This document shows positions 42,297-51,319 of a DNA stretch of 64,000 bases, piece by piece. A model generated the notes under the pieces. It worked only from the letters and a program-made list of their open reading frames with translations. It was not told the origin of the DNA and ran no database searches. How positions within the stretch are numbered: the stretch's first letter is position 1; every line of letters begins with the position of its first letter. Source of the stretch: Nocardioides daeguensis (GTDB lineage Bacteria > Actinomycetota > Actinomycetes > Propionibacteriales > Nocardioidaceae); the NCBI RefSeq assembly GCF_019192965.1, contig NZ_JAHTKU010000008.1:62001-126000 (forward strand). The letters run 5' to 3'. The position numbers were made by a program, and so were the translations under genes.

Positions 42297-42599
42297 TCAG
42301 TAGCCGTCGTACGCACCCACCGGGACATCTCCGGCCCGGACTGCGTCGTCGATGCTAGCCATCAGCCGCGTGCACGGCTTGTGCACGTCCCGTCCGCCGG
42401 GACGCTGATCTCGTCGCACGAACTCTTGACAAGCAGACCTGGCCTCTGCGCTCCATTGCACGGAGGTCTGGTGGTCGCTGTTCTTCTTCACGCGCACCCG
42501 GGCCAGGCAGTCGAGGCAGGCGACGTCGACCAGCCGGTCCTCGGTGTAGTGCCGGAGGTCCTCGAGGGTCTCCTCGCTGGTCGGGACGAACGATGCCAT
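42297..42599 (-). CDS. Small cysteine-containing protein between kshA and kshB
   Basis: This 100-residue soluble protein starts MASFVPTSEETLEDLRHYTEDRLVD. It has C28-x2-C31 plus C57 and C76, enough for a zinc or Fe-S site. The kshA stop lies 8 nt before its start codon, and kshB begins 25 nt after it, so all three are co-transcribed. No family was recognised. A role in the hydroxylase system is inferred only from position. Confidence 0.72.
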   Translation of the reverse strand: MASFVPTSEETLEDLRHYTEDRLVDVACLDCLARVRVKKNSDHQTSVQWSAEARSACQEFVRRDQRPGGRDVHKPCTRLMASIDDAVRAGDVPVGAYDGY

Positions 42600-42607
42600 C
42601 GCCGGAC

Positions 42608-43750
42608 TCAGGCGTCCGCGGGCGCAGCAGCCTCGGCGGCCGCCCGCTTGGCGAGGTTCTCGGCGACCTCGGCGTGCCAGTACTCGTTGGCCTTGGTGGT
42701 GTCGACCTCGAACTCGAAGCGGTCGGTCATCTCCGGCGCGATGTCGGCCACGTCGACGTAGAACTGCTCGTACCAGCGGCGCAGCTGGTAGACCGGCCCG
42801 TCCTCCTCGCACAGCAGCGGGTTCTGGACGGCGACCTTGTTCTCCCAGATCGCGACGTCCTGCAGGAAGCCGTCGCCGAAGGACTCGGTGTAGCGCTCGG
42901 CGATGTAGGCGCAGGTCTTCTCGTCGAGGCCCTCGGGCTTCTTGACCGTGATGCCGTACTGGAGCAGGAACGAGTCGGGGCCGGTCGGGATGTGGCAGTT
43001 GATCAGGATGACCTCGGTGACGAAGCCCTTGTAGTCGACCTCGAGCCAATTGATCATGTACGACGGTCCGTAGTAGGTCGCCACCGACTTGAGCGTCGAG
43101 TTCTCGTCGCCGTACCCGCCGCCCATGGTGTCGGGGCGGCCCTTCGACTCCATGAACTGGGTCGCGGTGTGGCCGTCGAAGATGTTGCGGAAGCTCGTCG
43201 GGAACGCGAAGTGCACGTAGTAGAAGTGCGCCATGTCGGCGACGTTGTCGATCAGCTCCCGGCAGTGCGAGCCGTTGATCTCCTTCGTGTGCCACGACCA
43301 GGGCGTGTACTTGTCCGACATCACGTCCGGCAGCTCCGGCGGCAGGATGTCGTGGTCGGCCGCCGAGCCCTCGGGGTCGTTCCAGATGAGCAGCTGGCCG
43401 TTGCGCACGACCGTCTCGTAGCGCTGCGTGCGGGCCCGGAGCGGAACGCGCCGCGCGTACGGGATCTCCTTGCACTTGCCGTCGCCGCCCCAGCGCCAGT
43501 CGTGGAAGGGGCACCCGATGTGGTCGCCCTTGACCTCGCCCTGGGTCAGGTCGCCGCCCATGTGGCGGCAGTAGCCGTCGAGCACGTTGAGCTCGCCGTT
43601 GGCGCCCTGCCACACGACGAGCTTGGTGCCGAACCCGTGGATGGCGTGCGGCTTGCCGTCGGCGAAGTCCGAGGCCAGCCCGAGGCAGTGCCAGCCGCGA
43701 GCGAAGCGGATGGGCGTCGTTCCCTGGTCGAGCATGCGGGTGTCGGTCAT
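42608..43750 (-). CDS. kshA: 3-ketosteroid 9-alpha-hydroxylase oxygenase component KshA
   Basis: This 380-residue Rieske non-heme iron oxygenase has Rieske ligands C61-x-H63 and C80-x2-H83, and mononuclear iron ligands H175 and H180 in DMAHFYYVH. KshA hydroxylates C9 of androstenedione-type steroids or their CoA thioesters, opening ring B in cholesterol degradation. The length matches mycobacterial KshA (about 386). The ATG at 43750 is chosen over an upstream GTG because TAACGT lies 7 nt before it. A KstR-like operator covers that -10. Confidence 0.87.
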   Translation of the reverse strand: MTDTRMLDQGTTPIRFARGWHCLGLASDFADGKPHAIHGFGTKLVVWQGANGELNVLDGYCRHMGGDLTQGEVKGDHIGCPFHDWRWGGDGKCKEIPYARRVPLRARTQRYETVVRNGQLLIWNDPEGSAADHDILPPELPDVMSDKYTPWSWHTKEINGSHCRELIDNVADMAHFYYVHFAFPTSFRNIFDGHTATQFMESKGRPDTMGGGYGDENSTLKSVATYYGPSYMINWLEVDYKGFVTEVILINCHIPTGPDSFLLQYGITVKKPEGLDEKTCAYIAERYTESFGDGFLQDVAIWENKVAVQNPLLCEEDGPVYQLRRWYEQFYVDVADIAPEMTDRFEFEVDTTKANEYWHAEVAENLAKRAAAEAAAPADA

Positions 43751-43751
43751 G

Positions 43752-43765
43752 TAGAACACGTTACA
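43752..43765. promoter_or_regulatory. KstR-like operator at the kshA start
   Basis: TAGAACACGTTACA fits TNNAACNNGTTNNA exactly. It starts 2 nt from the kshA ATG and contains the presumed -10 (43758-43763), so repressor binding would block transcription directly. The FadE26-like gene begins 69 nt away in the other direction and could share it. Confidence 0.75.
43758..43763 (-). promoter_or_regulatory. -10 hexamer TAACGT, leaderless start of kshA
   Basis: TAACGT on the minus strand is 7 nt from the ATG at 43750 and lies inside the KstR-like box. Confidence 0.5.
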
Positions 43766-43833
43766 GTTTTGCCGTTAAGGTGACAACAACCGGCCCGCCA
43801 CAGGACCGGTCCAGGACCCGCACAGGAGACCCG

Positions 43834-45024
43834 ATGCACATCGACCTGGAGCCGCAGCAGGTAGCCCTGCGCGAGGAGCTCCGCGAGTACTTCGCCCAGC
43901 TCGTCACCCCCGAGATCCGCGCCGGGCTGGCCTCCGCCACCGGCGAGTTCGGCGAGGCGGGCGTCTACAAGGACGTCATCCGCCAGATCGGCCGCGACGG
44001 CTGGCTCGGGATCGGCTGGCCCAAGGAGTACGGCGGCCAGGCGCGCTCCATGGTCGAGCAGCTGATCTTCACCGACGTCGCCGCCATCGCCGGCGTGCCG
44101 ATCCCGTACCTGACGCTCAACACCGTCGGGCCGACGATCATGCGCTTCGGCAGCGAGGAGCAGAAGGAGTTCTTCCTCCCGAAGATCCTCGCCGGCGAGC
44201 TGCACTTCTCGATCGGCTACTCCGAGCCCGGTTCGGGCACGGACCTCGCCTCGCTGAAGACCAAGGCGACACTCGAGGGCGACGAGTGGGTCATCAACGG
44301 CCAGAAGATGTGGACCTCGCTCATCCAGTACGCCGACTGGCTCTGGATGGCCTGCCGCACCGAGCCCGACGCACCCCGGCACAAGGGCTTGTCGATGATC
44401 CTGGTCCCGGCCGACGCGCCGGGCGTGTCCTACACCCCCGTCCACACCGTCGCCGGTGTCGGCACGTCGGCGACGTACTACTCCGACGTCCGGGTGCCCG
44501 CCTCCAACCTGGTCAGCGAGCGCGGCGGCGGCTGGGCGCTGATGACCAACCAGCTCAACCACGAGCGGGTGGCCCTCACCTCGGCCGCTCCCCTCCAGCA
44601 CTCACTGACGCTGGTCAAGGACTGGGCCGCCGAGACCCGCAACCCCGACGGCAGCCGGGTCATCGACACCGAGTGGGTCCAGATCGCGCTCGGCCGCGCG
44701 CACGCCCGGATCGAGGCACTCACCCTGATCAACTGGAAGCTGGCCGCCGACGCCGACCACGGCGTACCGCTCTCGCCGGCCGAGGCCTCGGCCACCAAGA
44801 TCTACGGCTCCGAGCTCGCGACCGAGGTCTACCGCTCGCTGATGGAGGTCGTCGGGCCCCACGCCGGCGTCACCGGCGACTCGCCCGGCGCGGTGCTCGC
44901 CGGCCGCCTCGAGCGGTTCCACCGCTCGTCGCTCGTGATGACCTTCGGCGGCGGCACCAACGAGATCCAGCGCGACATCATCGGGTACGTCGGCCTCGGT
45001 CTGCCCGCCGCCAAGCGAGCCTGA
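43834..45024 (+). CDS. Acyl-CoA dehydrogenase, FadE26-like
   Basis: This 396-residue acyl-CoA dehydrogenase has full N-terminal, beta and C-terminal domains: GWLGIGWPKEYGGQARS, substrate loop FSIGYSEPGSGTDLASL, FAD contact KMWTSL, and C-terminal FGGGTNEIQRDIIGYVGLGLP. In mycobacteria FadE26-FadE27 form a heterotetramer that dehydrogenates the C5 side chain of cholesterol-derived CoA thioesters. ATG 43834 follows GGAG (43824-43827). A GTG at 43780 in frame is less likely. First gene of a three-gene operon. Confidence 0.85.
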   Translation: MHIDLEPQQVALREELREYFAQLVTPEIRAGLASATGEFGEAGVYKDVIRQIGRDGWLGIGWPKEYGGQARSMVEQLIFTDVAAIAGVPIPYLTLNTVGPTIMRFGSEEQKEFFLPKILAGELHFSIGYSEPGSGTDLASLKTKATLEGDEWVINGQKMWTSLIQYADWLWMACRTEPDAPRHKGLSMILVPADAPGVSYTPVHTVAGVGTSATYYSDVRVPASNLVSERGGGWALMTNQLNHERVALTSAAPLQHSLTLVKDWAAETRNPDGSRVIDTEWVQIALGRAHARIEALTLINWKLAADADHGVPLSPAEASATKIYGSELATEVYRSLMEVVGPHAGVTGDSPGAVLAGRLERFHRSSLVMTFGGGTNEIQRDIIGYVGLGLPAAKRA

Positions 45025-45035
45025 GGAGCACCGCC

Positions 45036-46043
45036 ATGGACTTTCTCTTCACCCCCGAGCAGGACGAGGCCGCCGAGTTGGCGGCGCAGATCCTCGCCGA
45101 CAAGACCAGCAACGAACGGCTCAAGGAGGTCGAGGCGGGCGGCGACCGGTTCGACCGTGAGCTGTGGGCGACGCTGGGTGACGCCTTCGACTGGACCGAG
45201 CTCGACCTGATCATGGTCGCGCGGGTGCTGGTCGAGTGCGGCAAGCGCGTCGCGCCGGTGCCGCTGGCCGGGCACGCCGCGTGCCTCGCCGTGCTCGGCG
45301 ACGCCGCGGACAAGACGTTGCTGTACGCCGCCGCCGTCGCCGAGGAGCGCGCCCACCTGCCCGCCGCCCCGACGGTCACCGCGGACGCGTCCGGTGCGCT
45401 GACCGGGACCAAGACCCTGGTCCGCGCCGGCATGGCCGCGGACGCGCTGCTCGTCACGGCGACCGGCCCGTCCGGCGTCGGCGTCTACGTCGTCGACGCG
45501 ACGGCGGCCGGTGTCGAGCGCGTGGCGCAGAAGACCAGTGACGGCGACGTGGCGGCCCTGGTGACCCTCTCCGGCGCCGCAGCCACCCGGGTCGGGGACG
45601 CGGAGGCTCCCGAGCGCCTCGGCCAGCTCCTGGTCGCGCTCGCCGCGGCCGAGCAGCTCGGCGTGACCGAGGGCGCCCTGCGGCTGACTGCGGAGTACGC
45701 CAAGACCCGCGAGCAGTTCGGGCGTCCGATCGGCACCTTCCAGGCTGTCTCGCAGCGCCTGGCCGACGGGTTCATCGACGTCCTCGGCCAGCGGCTCACC
45801 CTGTGGCAGGCGATCTGGCGCCTGGAGGAGGGCCTGCCGGCCGCCACCGAGGTCGCGACGGCCAAGCTCTGGGCCGCCGACGCGGGCCACCGGATCGCAC
45901 ACACCACCGTCCACGTGCACGGCGGTGTCGGCATCGACCTCGACGGCGAGGCGCACCGCTACTTCACCAGCGGCAAGCGGTTCGAGTTCCTCTTCGGCGG
46001 CGCGACCGAGCAGGCGCTGGCGATCGGCCGCAGCTTCGCATGA
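45036..46043 (+). CDS. Acyl-CoA dehydrogenase, FadE27-like, shortened N-terminal half
   Basis: This 335-residue partner subunit has a normal C-terminal helical domain (EYAKTREQFGRPIGTFQAVSQ, HVHGGVGIDLDGEAHRYF). The N-terminal half is compact: after LWATLGDA the usual loop containing a GLPEEFGG-like motif is missing, and the following helix region is trimmed, so the protein is about 40 residues shorter than I expect for FadE27. One subunit of such heterotetramers does not bind FAD, so loss of loops may be tolerated. RBS GAGGAG. It overlaps the ligase gene by 4 nt. Confidence 0.8.
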   Translation: MDFLFTPEQDEAAELAAQILADKTSNERLKEVEAGGDRFDRELWATLGDAFDWTELDLIMVARVLVECGKRVAPVPLAGHAACLAVLGDAADKTLLYAAAVAEERAHLPAAPTVTADASGALTGTKTLVRAGMAADALLVTATGPSGVGVYVVDATAAGVERVAQKTSDGDVAALVTLSGAAATRVGDAEAPERLGQLLVALAAAEQLGVTEGALRLTAEYAKTREQFGRPIGTFQAVSQRLADGFIDVLGQRLTLWQAIWRLEEGLPAATEVATAKLWAADAGHRIAHTTVHVHGGVGIDLDGEAHRYFTSGKRFEFLFGGATEQALAIGRSFA

Positions 46044-47548
46044 CGGTCCGGGACCTGCTTCTCGCCCGCTCGGACGACGACCGACCGGCGCTGCGCTGGC
46101 GGGAAGCAGGCTCGGTCCGCGAGCTGTCGTGGCGGCAGTACGTCGCCGCGGCGGCTCGCCTCGCCGCCGACCTCGAGGGCCGGCTCGACCCGGACCAGCC
46201 GCCCCACGTCGGCGTGCTCCTCCCCAACGGACCGGCCTTCGCGCTGCACCTCGCCGCAGCGGGCCTCGGCGGACACGTCCTGGTCGGTCTCAACGCGACC
46301 CGCCGCGGCGCGGCCCTCGACGCCGACGTGGCGAAGGCCGACTGCCAGATCGTGGTCGACTCCCCCGACCCGGCGCTCGCGGCGCTCGCCGGCTCGGAGG
46401 ACGCGGACCTGCCGGAGACGGTCCCGACCCCCGACACGCTGTTCATGCTGATCTTCACCAGCGGGACCAGCGGATCGCCCAAGGCCGTGCGGGTCACCCA
46501 CGCCAAGATCACCGGGCCCGGCACCCACCTCGTCGGGCGGCTCGGCCTGAGCGCCGACGACGTCCACTACGTCTCGATGCCGATGTTCCACTCCAACGCC
46601 GTGATGGCCGGCTGGGCGCCCGCCCTCACCACCGGTGCCGCGTGCGCGGTCGCCGGCTTCTCGGCGCGCGGCTTCCTGCCCGATGTCCGCGACTTCGGGG
46701 CGACGTACGCGAACTACGTCGGCAAGCCCCTCACCTACGTCCTCGCAACGGACGAACAGCCGGACGACGCCGAGAACCCGCTGCGCCTGGTGTTCGGCAA
46801 CGAGGCCAACGAGGCCGACATCACGGCCTTCGCCGCCCGCTTCGGCTGCGCGGTGGTCGACTCCTACTCCTCCACCGAGAACGCCGTGATCGTGCAGCGT
46901 CGTCCCGACATGCCTGCCGGGAGCCTCGGGATGCCGCTGCCCGGTGTCGAGGTCCGTTCGCCGGAGACCGGGGAGCCGACCCCCGACGCCGTCTTCGACG
47001 GCACGGGTCGACTCGTCAACCCCGAGGAGGCGATCGGCGAGCTGGTCAACACGACCGGCGCCGGCGCCTTCGCCGGCTACTACAAGGACGATGCCGCCGA
47101 GGCCGAGCGGATGCGCGGCGGCATGTACTGGTCCGGCGACCTCGCCTACCGCGACGCCCACGGCTGGGTCTACTTCGCCGGCCGCTCCGGCGAGTGGCTG
47201 CGCGTCGACGGCGAGAACCTCGCCACCGCCCCGATCGAACGGATCCTGCTGCGCCACCCCTCGATCGGCGAGGCGGCGGTGTACGCCGTCCCCGACCCGA
47301 AGGTGGGCGACCAGGTCGCCTGCGCCCTCATCCTGCGCGGGCCGCTCACGCCCGCGGGCCTCGAGGAGTTCCTCGCCGCCCAGGAGGACCTGTCAGCCAA
47401 GGCCTGGCCGCGGTACGTCCGGGTCGTCGAGCAGCTCCCCCGCACCGCGACCAACAAGGTGGTCAAGCGCGACCTCGCCGCCGCTGGTGTCGACCACGAC
47501 GACCCCGAGGTGTGGGTGCGTGCGGAGCGCGGGACGGCGTACGCCTGA
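46040..47548 (+). CDS. Acyl-CoA ligase, FadD17-like
   Basis: This 502-residue AMP-forming ligase has the P-loop LIFTSGTSGSPKAVR, motif II DSYSSTENAV, and C-terminal YFAGRSGEWLRVDGENL, with TNKVVKRDL at the end. The operon order FadE26-FadE27-FadD17 and the length match M. tuberculosis Rv3504-Rv3506 from memory. FadD17 activates steroid side-chain carboxylates. It converges with the LVIVD gene, leaving only 7 nt between stops. Confidence 0.83.
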   Translation: MTVRDLLLARSDDDRPALRWREAGSVRELSWRQYVAAAARLAADLEGRLDPDQPPHVGVLLPNGPAFALHLAAAGLGGHVLVGLNATRRGAALDADVAKADCQIVVDSPDPALAALAGSEDADLPETVPTPDTLFMLIFTSGTSGSPKAVRVTHAKITGPGTHLVGRLGLSADDVHYVSMPMFHSNAVMAGWAPALTTGAACAVAGFSARGFLPDVRDFGATYANYVGKPLTYVLATDEQPDDAENPLRLVFGNEANEADITAFAARFGCAVVDSYSSTENAVIVQRRPDMPAGSLGMPLPGVEVRSPETGEPTPDAVFDGTGRLVNPEEAIGELVNTTGAGAFAGYYKDDAAEAERMRGGMYWSGDLAYRDAHGWVYFAGRSGEWLRVDGENLATAPIERILLRHPSIGEAAVYAVPDPKVGDQVACALILRGPLTPAGLEEFLAAQEDLSAKAWPRYVRVVEQLPRTATNKVVKRDLAAAGVDHDDPEVWVRAERGTAYA

Positions 47549-47555
47549 TCGGGGC

Positions 47556-49052
47556 TCAGGGAAGCAGCGCCGCGGCCGGGCCCTGCAGGCCGACGGCGAA
47601 GAAGCCCTCGTCCAGGTCGGTGTACCAGACCTGCTGGTGCTCGACGTCCCACGCGGGCTGGGACAGGGCGGCGCCGCCGTTGGGCCCAGGCTCGTTGAAG
47701 TAGCCGACCTCGCGCGGGTGTGCCAGGTCGGAGATGTCGAACAGCCGCAGCCCGGAGCCGATCATCGAGCAGCCGGCGATCCGCGGCTCGGCCCGCGTCG
47801 GCAGCGAGCAGTAGTGGCCGGTGTAGCTACGCACGATCATCCGCGCGCCGGGGTCGTCCATCACGTCGCCGCGCAGGAGCGGGTCGTGGACCTCGAGCCG
47901 GACGTTCGAGACGACGTACGGCGCCCGCGGGTCGGTGACGTCGATGATCCGCGCCGCCCCGACCGGGCTCTTCGGCGAGTTGATCCGCGCGAAGTCGCCG
48001 AACAGGTCGCTGAACTCGTCGACCTCGAAGACATACTGGCGACCGTCACGGGTGAACGGCTCGGCGACCTGCGGGATCGAGGACTCCTCCCAGGTCAGCC
48101 GGGAGAGGGTGCGGATAGCCGGGCTGGGGCGCCGGTCCTGCACGTCGGAGACGTCCAGGACGTCGAGGCCGGCGCCCTCGAGCAGACCCCCGGTGAGGAT
48201 GCTGGGGCTGCCGATGTTGGCGACGTACATGGTGCGGCCGTCGTCGGAGAGCCGCAGCCCGTGGTAGACGACGCCGGTCTTGGTCTTCAGCACCCGCGGT
48301 CGCCGCGGATCCGCGAGGTCGATCGCGGTGAGCGTGAAGCCCGCGGCACCGGCGGTCCAGAACGTCTGGCCGTCGGGAGCGAACCCGCTCTCGTGGCCCA
48401 TCACGCCGGACAAAGTCGTCGACATCAGCCGCGGGTGGCGGCAGTCCTGGCTGGCGTCGTACACGTCCAGGACGCCGGGCGCCGTGGCGAGGGTGCCCAT
48501 GACGGCCGCGAGCAGGCCGCGCTCCTGGTTGACCAGCAGCGACTCGTGCGGCTGCAGCATCGCCGGCGTGACCAGGTTGGCCGTCTTCACCGGGTGTGCC
48601 GGGTCGGTCATGTCGAGCACGACGACGCCGAGGCCGGCGCCGCCGGTCAACAGGCCGGGCAGGTTGAGACCGACCATCATGGCCGAGTCGTAATAGGCGC
48701 AGGTGCGGCCGGTGACGTCGGTGTAGCGCTGCACCTTGTAGCCGCCCGAGCCGAGCTGCGAGCGCTTGCCGTGGTGACCGATCTCGACGGTGTTGCAGCG
48801 GTAGCCCTCGGCCGCGCGGCCCGAGGCGTAGTCCGCGGCCGGGACGCGTCCCTGCTCGGCGGTCTCGGGCAGGTCGTCGTCGGCGCAGGTCGCGCGCGGA
48901 ACGCCGCTCAACGAGAGGTCGGCCTGCGACGACCCGGCCGTCACCACCGCTCCGGCCAGCACCAGCGTGGCCGCGACCGCGGCGAGGCCCAGCCGGCGTC
49001 CGGCGTACTGCCTGTTGCGATCGGTGCGATCCGTCGTGTCCTCGTGCACCAT
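47556..49052 (-). CDS. Secreted LVIVD-repeat / beta-propeller-like protein
   Basis: This 498-residue protein has a signal peptide (RRLGLAAVAATLVLAGAVVTAGSSQA). The mature part consists of repeated blades with GLGVVVLDMTDPAHPVKTAN, LTAIDLADPRRPRVLKT, AARIIDVTDPRAPYVVSN and GLRLFDISDLAHPREVGY, the LVIVD-type pattern. Cysteines are few and spread out. The role is unknown, possibly binding at the cell surface. ATG 49052 has GGGGGT upstream; ATG 49064 is an alternative. Confidence 0.78.
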   Translation of the reverse strand: MVHEDTTDRTDRNRQYAGRRLGLAAVAATLVLAGAVVTAGSSQADLSLSGVPRATCADDDLPETAEQGRVPAADYASGRAAEGYRCNTVEIGHHGKRSQLGSGGYKVQRYTDVTGRTCAYYDSAMMVGLNLPGLLTGGAGLGVVVLDMTDPAHPVKTANLVTPAMLQPHESLLVNQERGLLAAVMGTLATAPGVLDVYDASQDCRHPRLMSTTLSGVMGHESGFAPDGQTFWTAGAAGFTLTAIDLADPRRPRVLKTKTGVVYHGLRLSDDGRTMYVANIGSPSILTGGLLEGAGLDVLDVSDVQDRRPSPAIRTLSRLTWEESSIPQVAEPFTRDGRQYVFEVDEFSDLFGDFARINSPKSPVGAARIIDVTDPRAPYVVSNVRLEVHDPLLRGDVMDDPGARMIVRSYTGHYCSLPTRAEPRIAGCSMIGSGLRLFDISDLAHPREVGYFNEPGPNGGAALSQPAWDVEHQQVWYTDLDEGFFAVGLQGPAAALLP

Positions 49053-49160
49053 GGCGACCCCCATGTCGTCGTCGGTACGACAGCACCCGGCCGCCGAGTG
49101 CGCCCACCCTGCCACGGCGCCGGCGGGCCTGTCGACCGTCCTGCTGCACGGTCCCGCTGG

Positions 49161-49432
49161 CGTTGCGGTTTGGTCCCAAACCGCAACGATTCGGCACAGT
49201 TCGGTGTGGTTCGTGCCCAAAAGCAACACATTCCACCCGTAGCGAAGCGGGTCACGTCCGCCGGCGGCACGCCGGCGGGCGGGTGCGCAGCGGACCGCGT
49301 CGAGCCGCCATCCAACCGATCACACCGGCCATCTGGGCCCCAACGGTCACCGAGCGGACGCAACGCATGCGCTTGTCAGGCGTTGCAGCCCCTGACAAGC
49401 GCATGGATCCCCGGATATCCGGGGATCCATGC
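49161..49432. repeat. Three-palindrome intergenic repeat element, copy B
   Basis: Hairpin 1 (49162-49187) is identical to copy A over 26 nt. Palindrome 2 (about 49366-49405) matches copy A but has two substitutions that break pairing near the tip. Palindrome 3 (49401-49432) is a perfect 32-nt palindrome starting GCATGGATCCCC, one base different from copy A. The spacer between hairpins 1 and 2 is longer (about 178 versus 133 nt) and mostly diverged, except GGTTCGTGCCCAA near the left. It occupies most of the 413-nt gap 49053-49465, where no gene is seen. Confidence 0.85.
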
Positions 49433-49465
49433 AGACGGTGCCGAGCGCCGCCGGCCCAACCCGGG

Positions 49466-50119
49466 TCAGCCGGTGTAGGGGATCTCCGCGCGCCAGTCCG
49501 CCTCGTCCTGTTCGATCGCGGCGCGCAGTGCCCGCGCGACGTTGTCGGGCGCGAACGGGCCGTCCTTCTTGAGCAGCCCGCGGACGGTCACCGAGACCGC
49601 GCGGATGCCGTCACCCGCGAGGGCGGCGTCGATGCTGTGGACCAGGTTCTGCACGCCCGCCTTCTGCACACCCAGCGACGCGGCCCCGAACCACGGCGAG
49701 TCCGCGGCCATGCTGCCGGTGACCGTGATCCGCCCGCCCGGGCCCATGAACGGACGCGCGGCCTGCACCACGGAGAGCAGCGCGCCGACACCGAGCCGGA
49801 CGTCCTCGAGCAGCTCGTCGGGGGTCAGGCTCAGCGGGTCCTTCTCGCGGTACGCCGACGGGTTGAAGTGGACGACGTCGAGGTGTCCCCGCTGCTCCCC
49901 CATCCGGGTCACCGCATGGCGGGTCGCCGCGTCGTCGGTGAGGTCGACGACCGCCGATCCCGCCACGGCGCCGGCAGCCTCGAGGTCGCTGCGCAGCTGC
50001 GTCAGCACGTCCTCATCGGCGCCGAGCAGGCCGACCGAGCCACCCTCCGCGGCGTACAGACGGGCGAGCGAGCCGCTCACCCCCGGTCCGGCTCCGGCGA
50101 TCAGCACGTTGCGGGTCAT
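49466..50119 (-). CDS. SDR-family protein lacking the catalytic tyrosine
   Basis: This 217-residue Rossmann protein has the NAD(P) motif IAGAGPGVSGSLARLY, S136 in TGSMA and K153, but the YxxxK tyrosine is L149 (ASLGVQK), and the NNAG motif is replaced by FNPSAY. It is therefore probably not a standard dehydrogenase; a binding or regulatory role, or altered chemistry, is possible. ATG 50119 has TAGGCT 6 nt upstream. It stands alone between the repeat element and the IpdC-like gene. Confidence 0.82.
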   Translation of the reverse strand: MTRNVLIAGAGPGVSGSLARLYAAEGGSVGLLGADEDVLTQLRSDLEAAGAVAGSAVVDLTDDAATRHAVTRMGEQRGHLDVVHFNPSAYREKDPLSLTPDELLEDVRLGVGALLSVVQAARPFMGPGGRITVTGSMAADSPWFGAASLGVQKAGVQNLVHSIDAALAGDGIRAVSVTVRGLLKKDGPFAPDNVARALRAAIEQDEADWRAEIPYTG

Positions 50120-50125
50120 CTCGGC

Positions 50126-50131
50126 AGCCTA
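50126..50131 (-). promoter_or_regulatory. -10 hexamer TAGGCT, leaderless start of the SDR gene
   Basis: TAGGCT on the minus strand is 6 nt from the ATG at 50119. Confidence 0.5.
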
Positions 50132-50212
50132 GTGCCGGCGCCCCGGGTGCACAGGCGCGGAGTCAGGCTCCGACCCTGCGCACCCGGGCTCGGGTCCGGT
50201 CGAGGGCGGGAC

Positions 50213-51319
50213 TCAGATGCCGGCGATCCCGTCGAGCTTCTTCACGGTCGCCTCGAACTCGGCGACGAGGTCGGCGACGACCTCGGCGACCGGGCGGACC
50301 TCGTTCATCCGGCCGACGATCTGGCCGATGGGCATGGAGATCACGTCGGGGTCGCCGGAGGCGTTGATCCGGTTGTGGGCGTCGGCGACGAGGAGGTTCT
50401 GCAGCGGCATCGGCAGCGGCGCGGGGGCGGTGTCCTCCGCCCAAGCGTCGGTCCACTTGGTCTTGAGCAGACGGGCCGGCTTGCCGGTGTAGATCCGGGT
50501 GCGGACGGTGTCGGAGGAGGTGGCCCGCAGGAACGCGGTCTCCCAGCCCTTGTTGCCGGCGAGGTTGCGGTACTCCTCGGTGCCGAGCCAGATCGAGCCG
50601 GTCCACACGCCCTGCGCGCCGAGCGCGAGCGACGCTGCGATCTGTCGGCCGGAGCCGATGCCGCCGGCGCCAAGGACGGGGACGTCCGGGCCGACCGCGT
50701 CGACGATGTCGGGGGTGAGCACCATGCTGGCGATCTCACCGGTGTGGCCGCCGGCCTCGTAGCCCTGGGCGATGATGATGTCGACCCCGTTGGCGACGTG
50801 GCTCAGCGCGTGCTTCGGGGCGCCGGCCAGCGCGGCGACCTTGAGGCCCGCCTCGTGGCACTGCTCGATGACGTCGACCGGCGGCGAGCCGAGCGCGTTG
50901 GCGATGAGCACCGGGCGGTGCTGCAGCGCGACGTCGACGTGCGAGCGGGCCACCGAGTGCAGCCAGCCCAGCACGCCCTCGCGGCCCTCGCCCTCCGGCA
51001 GCGGCGGGACGCCGAGCTTGAGCAGCGTCTCGTCGACGAACAACTTGTGTTCCTCGGGGATGTACGACGACAGGTCGGCCGAGGTGCCCTCGGTCGGGAT
51101 CTTCATCGGCATGACCACGTCGACGCCGTACGGCTTGCCGTCGGTGTTCTCGTCCATCCAGGTCAGGGTGCGGTCGAGCTCGTCGGTGTCGTTGAACCGG
51201 ACGCAGCCCAGCACGCCCAGTCCGCCGGCCCGCGACACAGCCGCCGCGACGTGCTCGGAGGGGGTGAAGGCGAAGATCGGGTACTCGATGCCGAAGGCAT
51301 CGCACAGGGCGGTGTGCAT
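50213..51319 (-). CDS. NAD(P)H-dependent flavin oxidoreductase (nitronate monooxygenase family, IpdC-like)
   Basis: This 368-residue FMN TIM-barrel protein of the 2-nitropropane dioxygenase family has IEYPIFAFTPSEHVAAAVSRAGG, IAQGYEAGGHTGEI and PVLGAGGIGSGRQIAASLALGAQGV. In the cholesterol pathway IpdC (Rv3553), a member of this family, acts in breakdown of rings C/D. The 1-nt overlap with a FadD19-like ligase and the KstR-like site upstream of the pair support that role over nitronate detoxification. Confidence 0.8.
   Translation of the reverse strand: MHTALCDAFGIEYPIFAFTPSEHVAAAVSRAGGLGVLGCVRFNDTDELDRTLTWMDENTDGKPYGVDVVMPMKIPTEGTSADLSSYIPEEHKLFVDETLLKLGVPPLPEGEGREGVLGWLHSVARSHVDVALQHRPVLIANALGSPPVDVIEQCHEAGLKVAALAGAPKHALSHVANGVDIIIAQGYEAGGHTGEIASMVLTPDIVDAVGPDVPVLGAGGIGSGRQIAASLALGAQGVWTGSIWLGTEEYRNLAGNKGWETAFLRATSSDTVRTRIYTGKPARLLKTKWTDAWAEDTAPAPLPMPLQNLLVADAHNRINASGDPDVISMPIGQIVGRMNEVRPVAEVVADLVAEFEATVKKLDGIAGI

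Noticed and set aside
43780..43833. GTG at 43780 as the start of the FadE26-like gene
   Set aside because: It would add 18 residues with no family similarity, while ATG 43834 has a GGAG ribosome binding site and gives the usual length.
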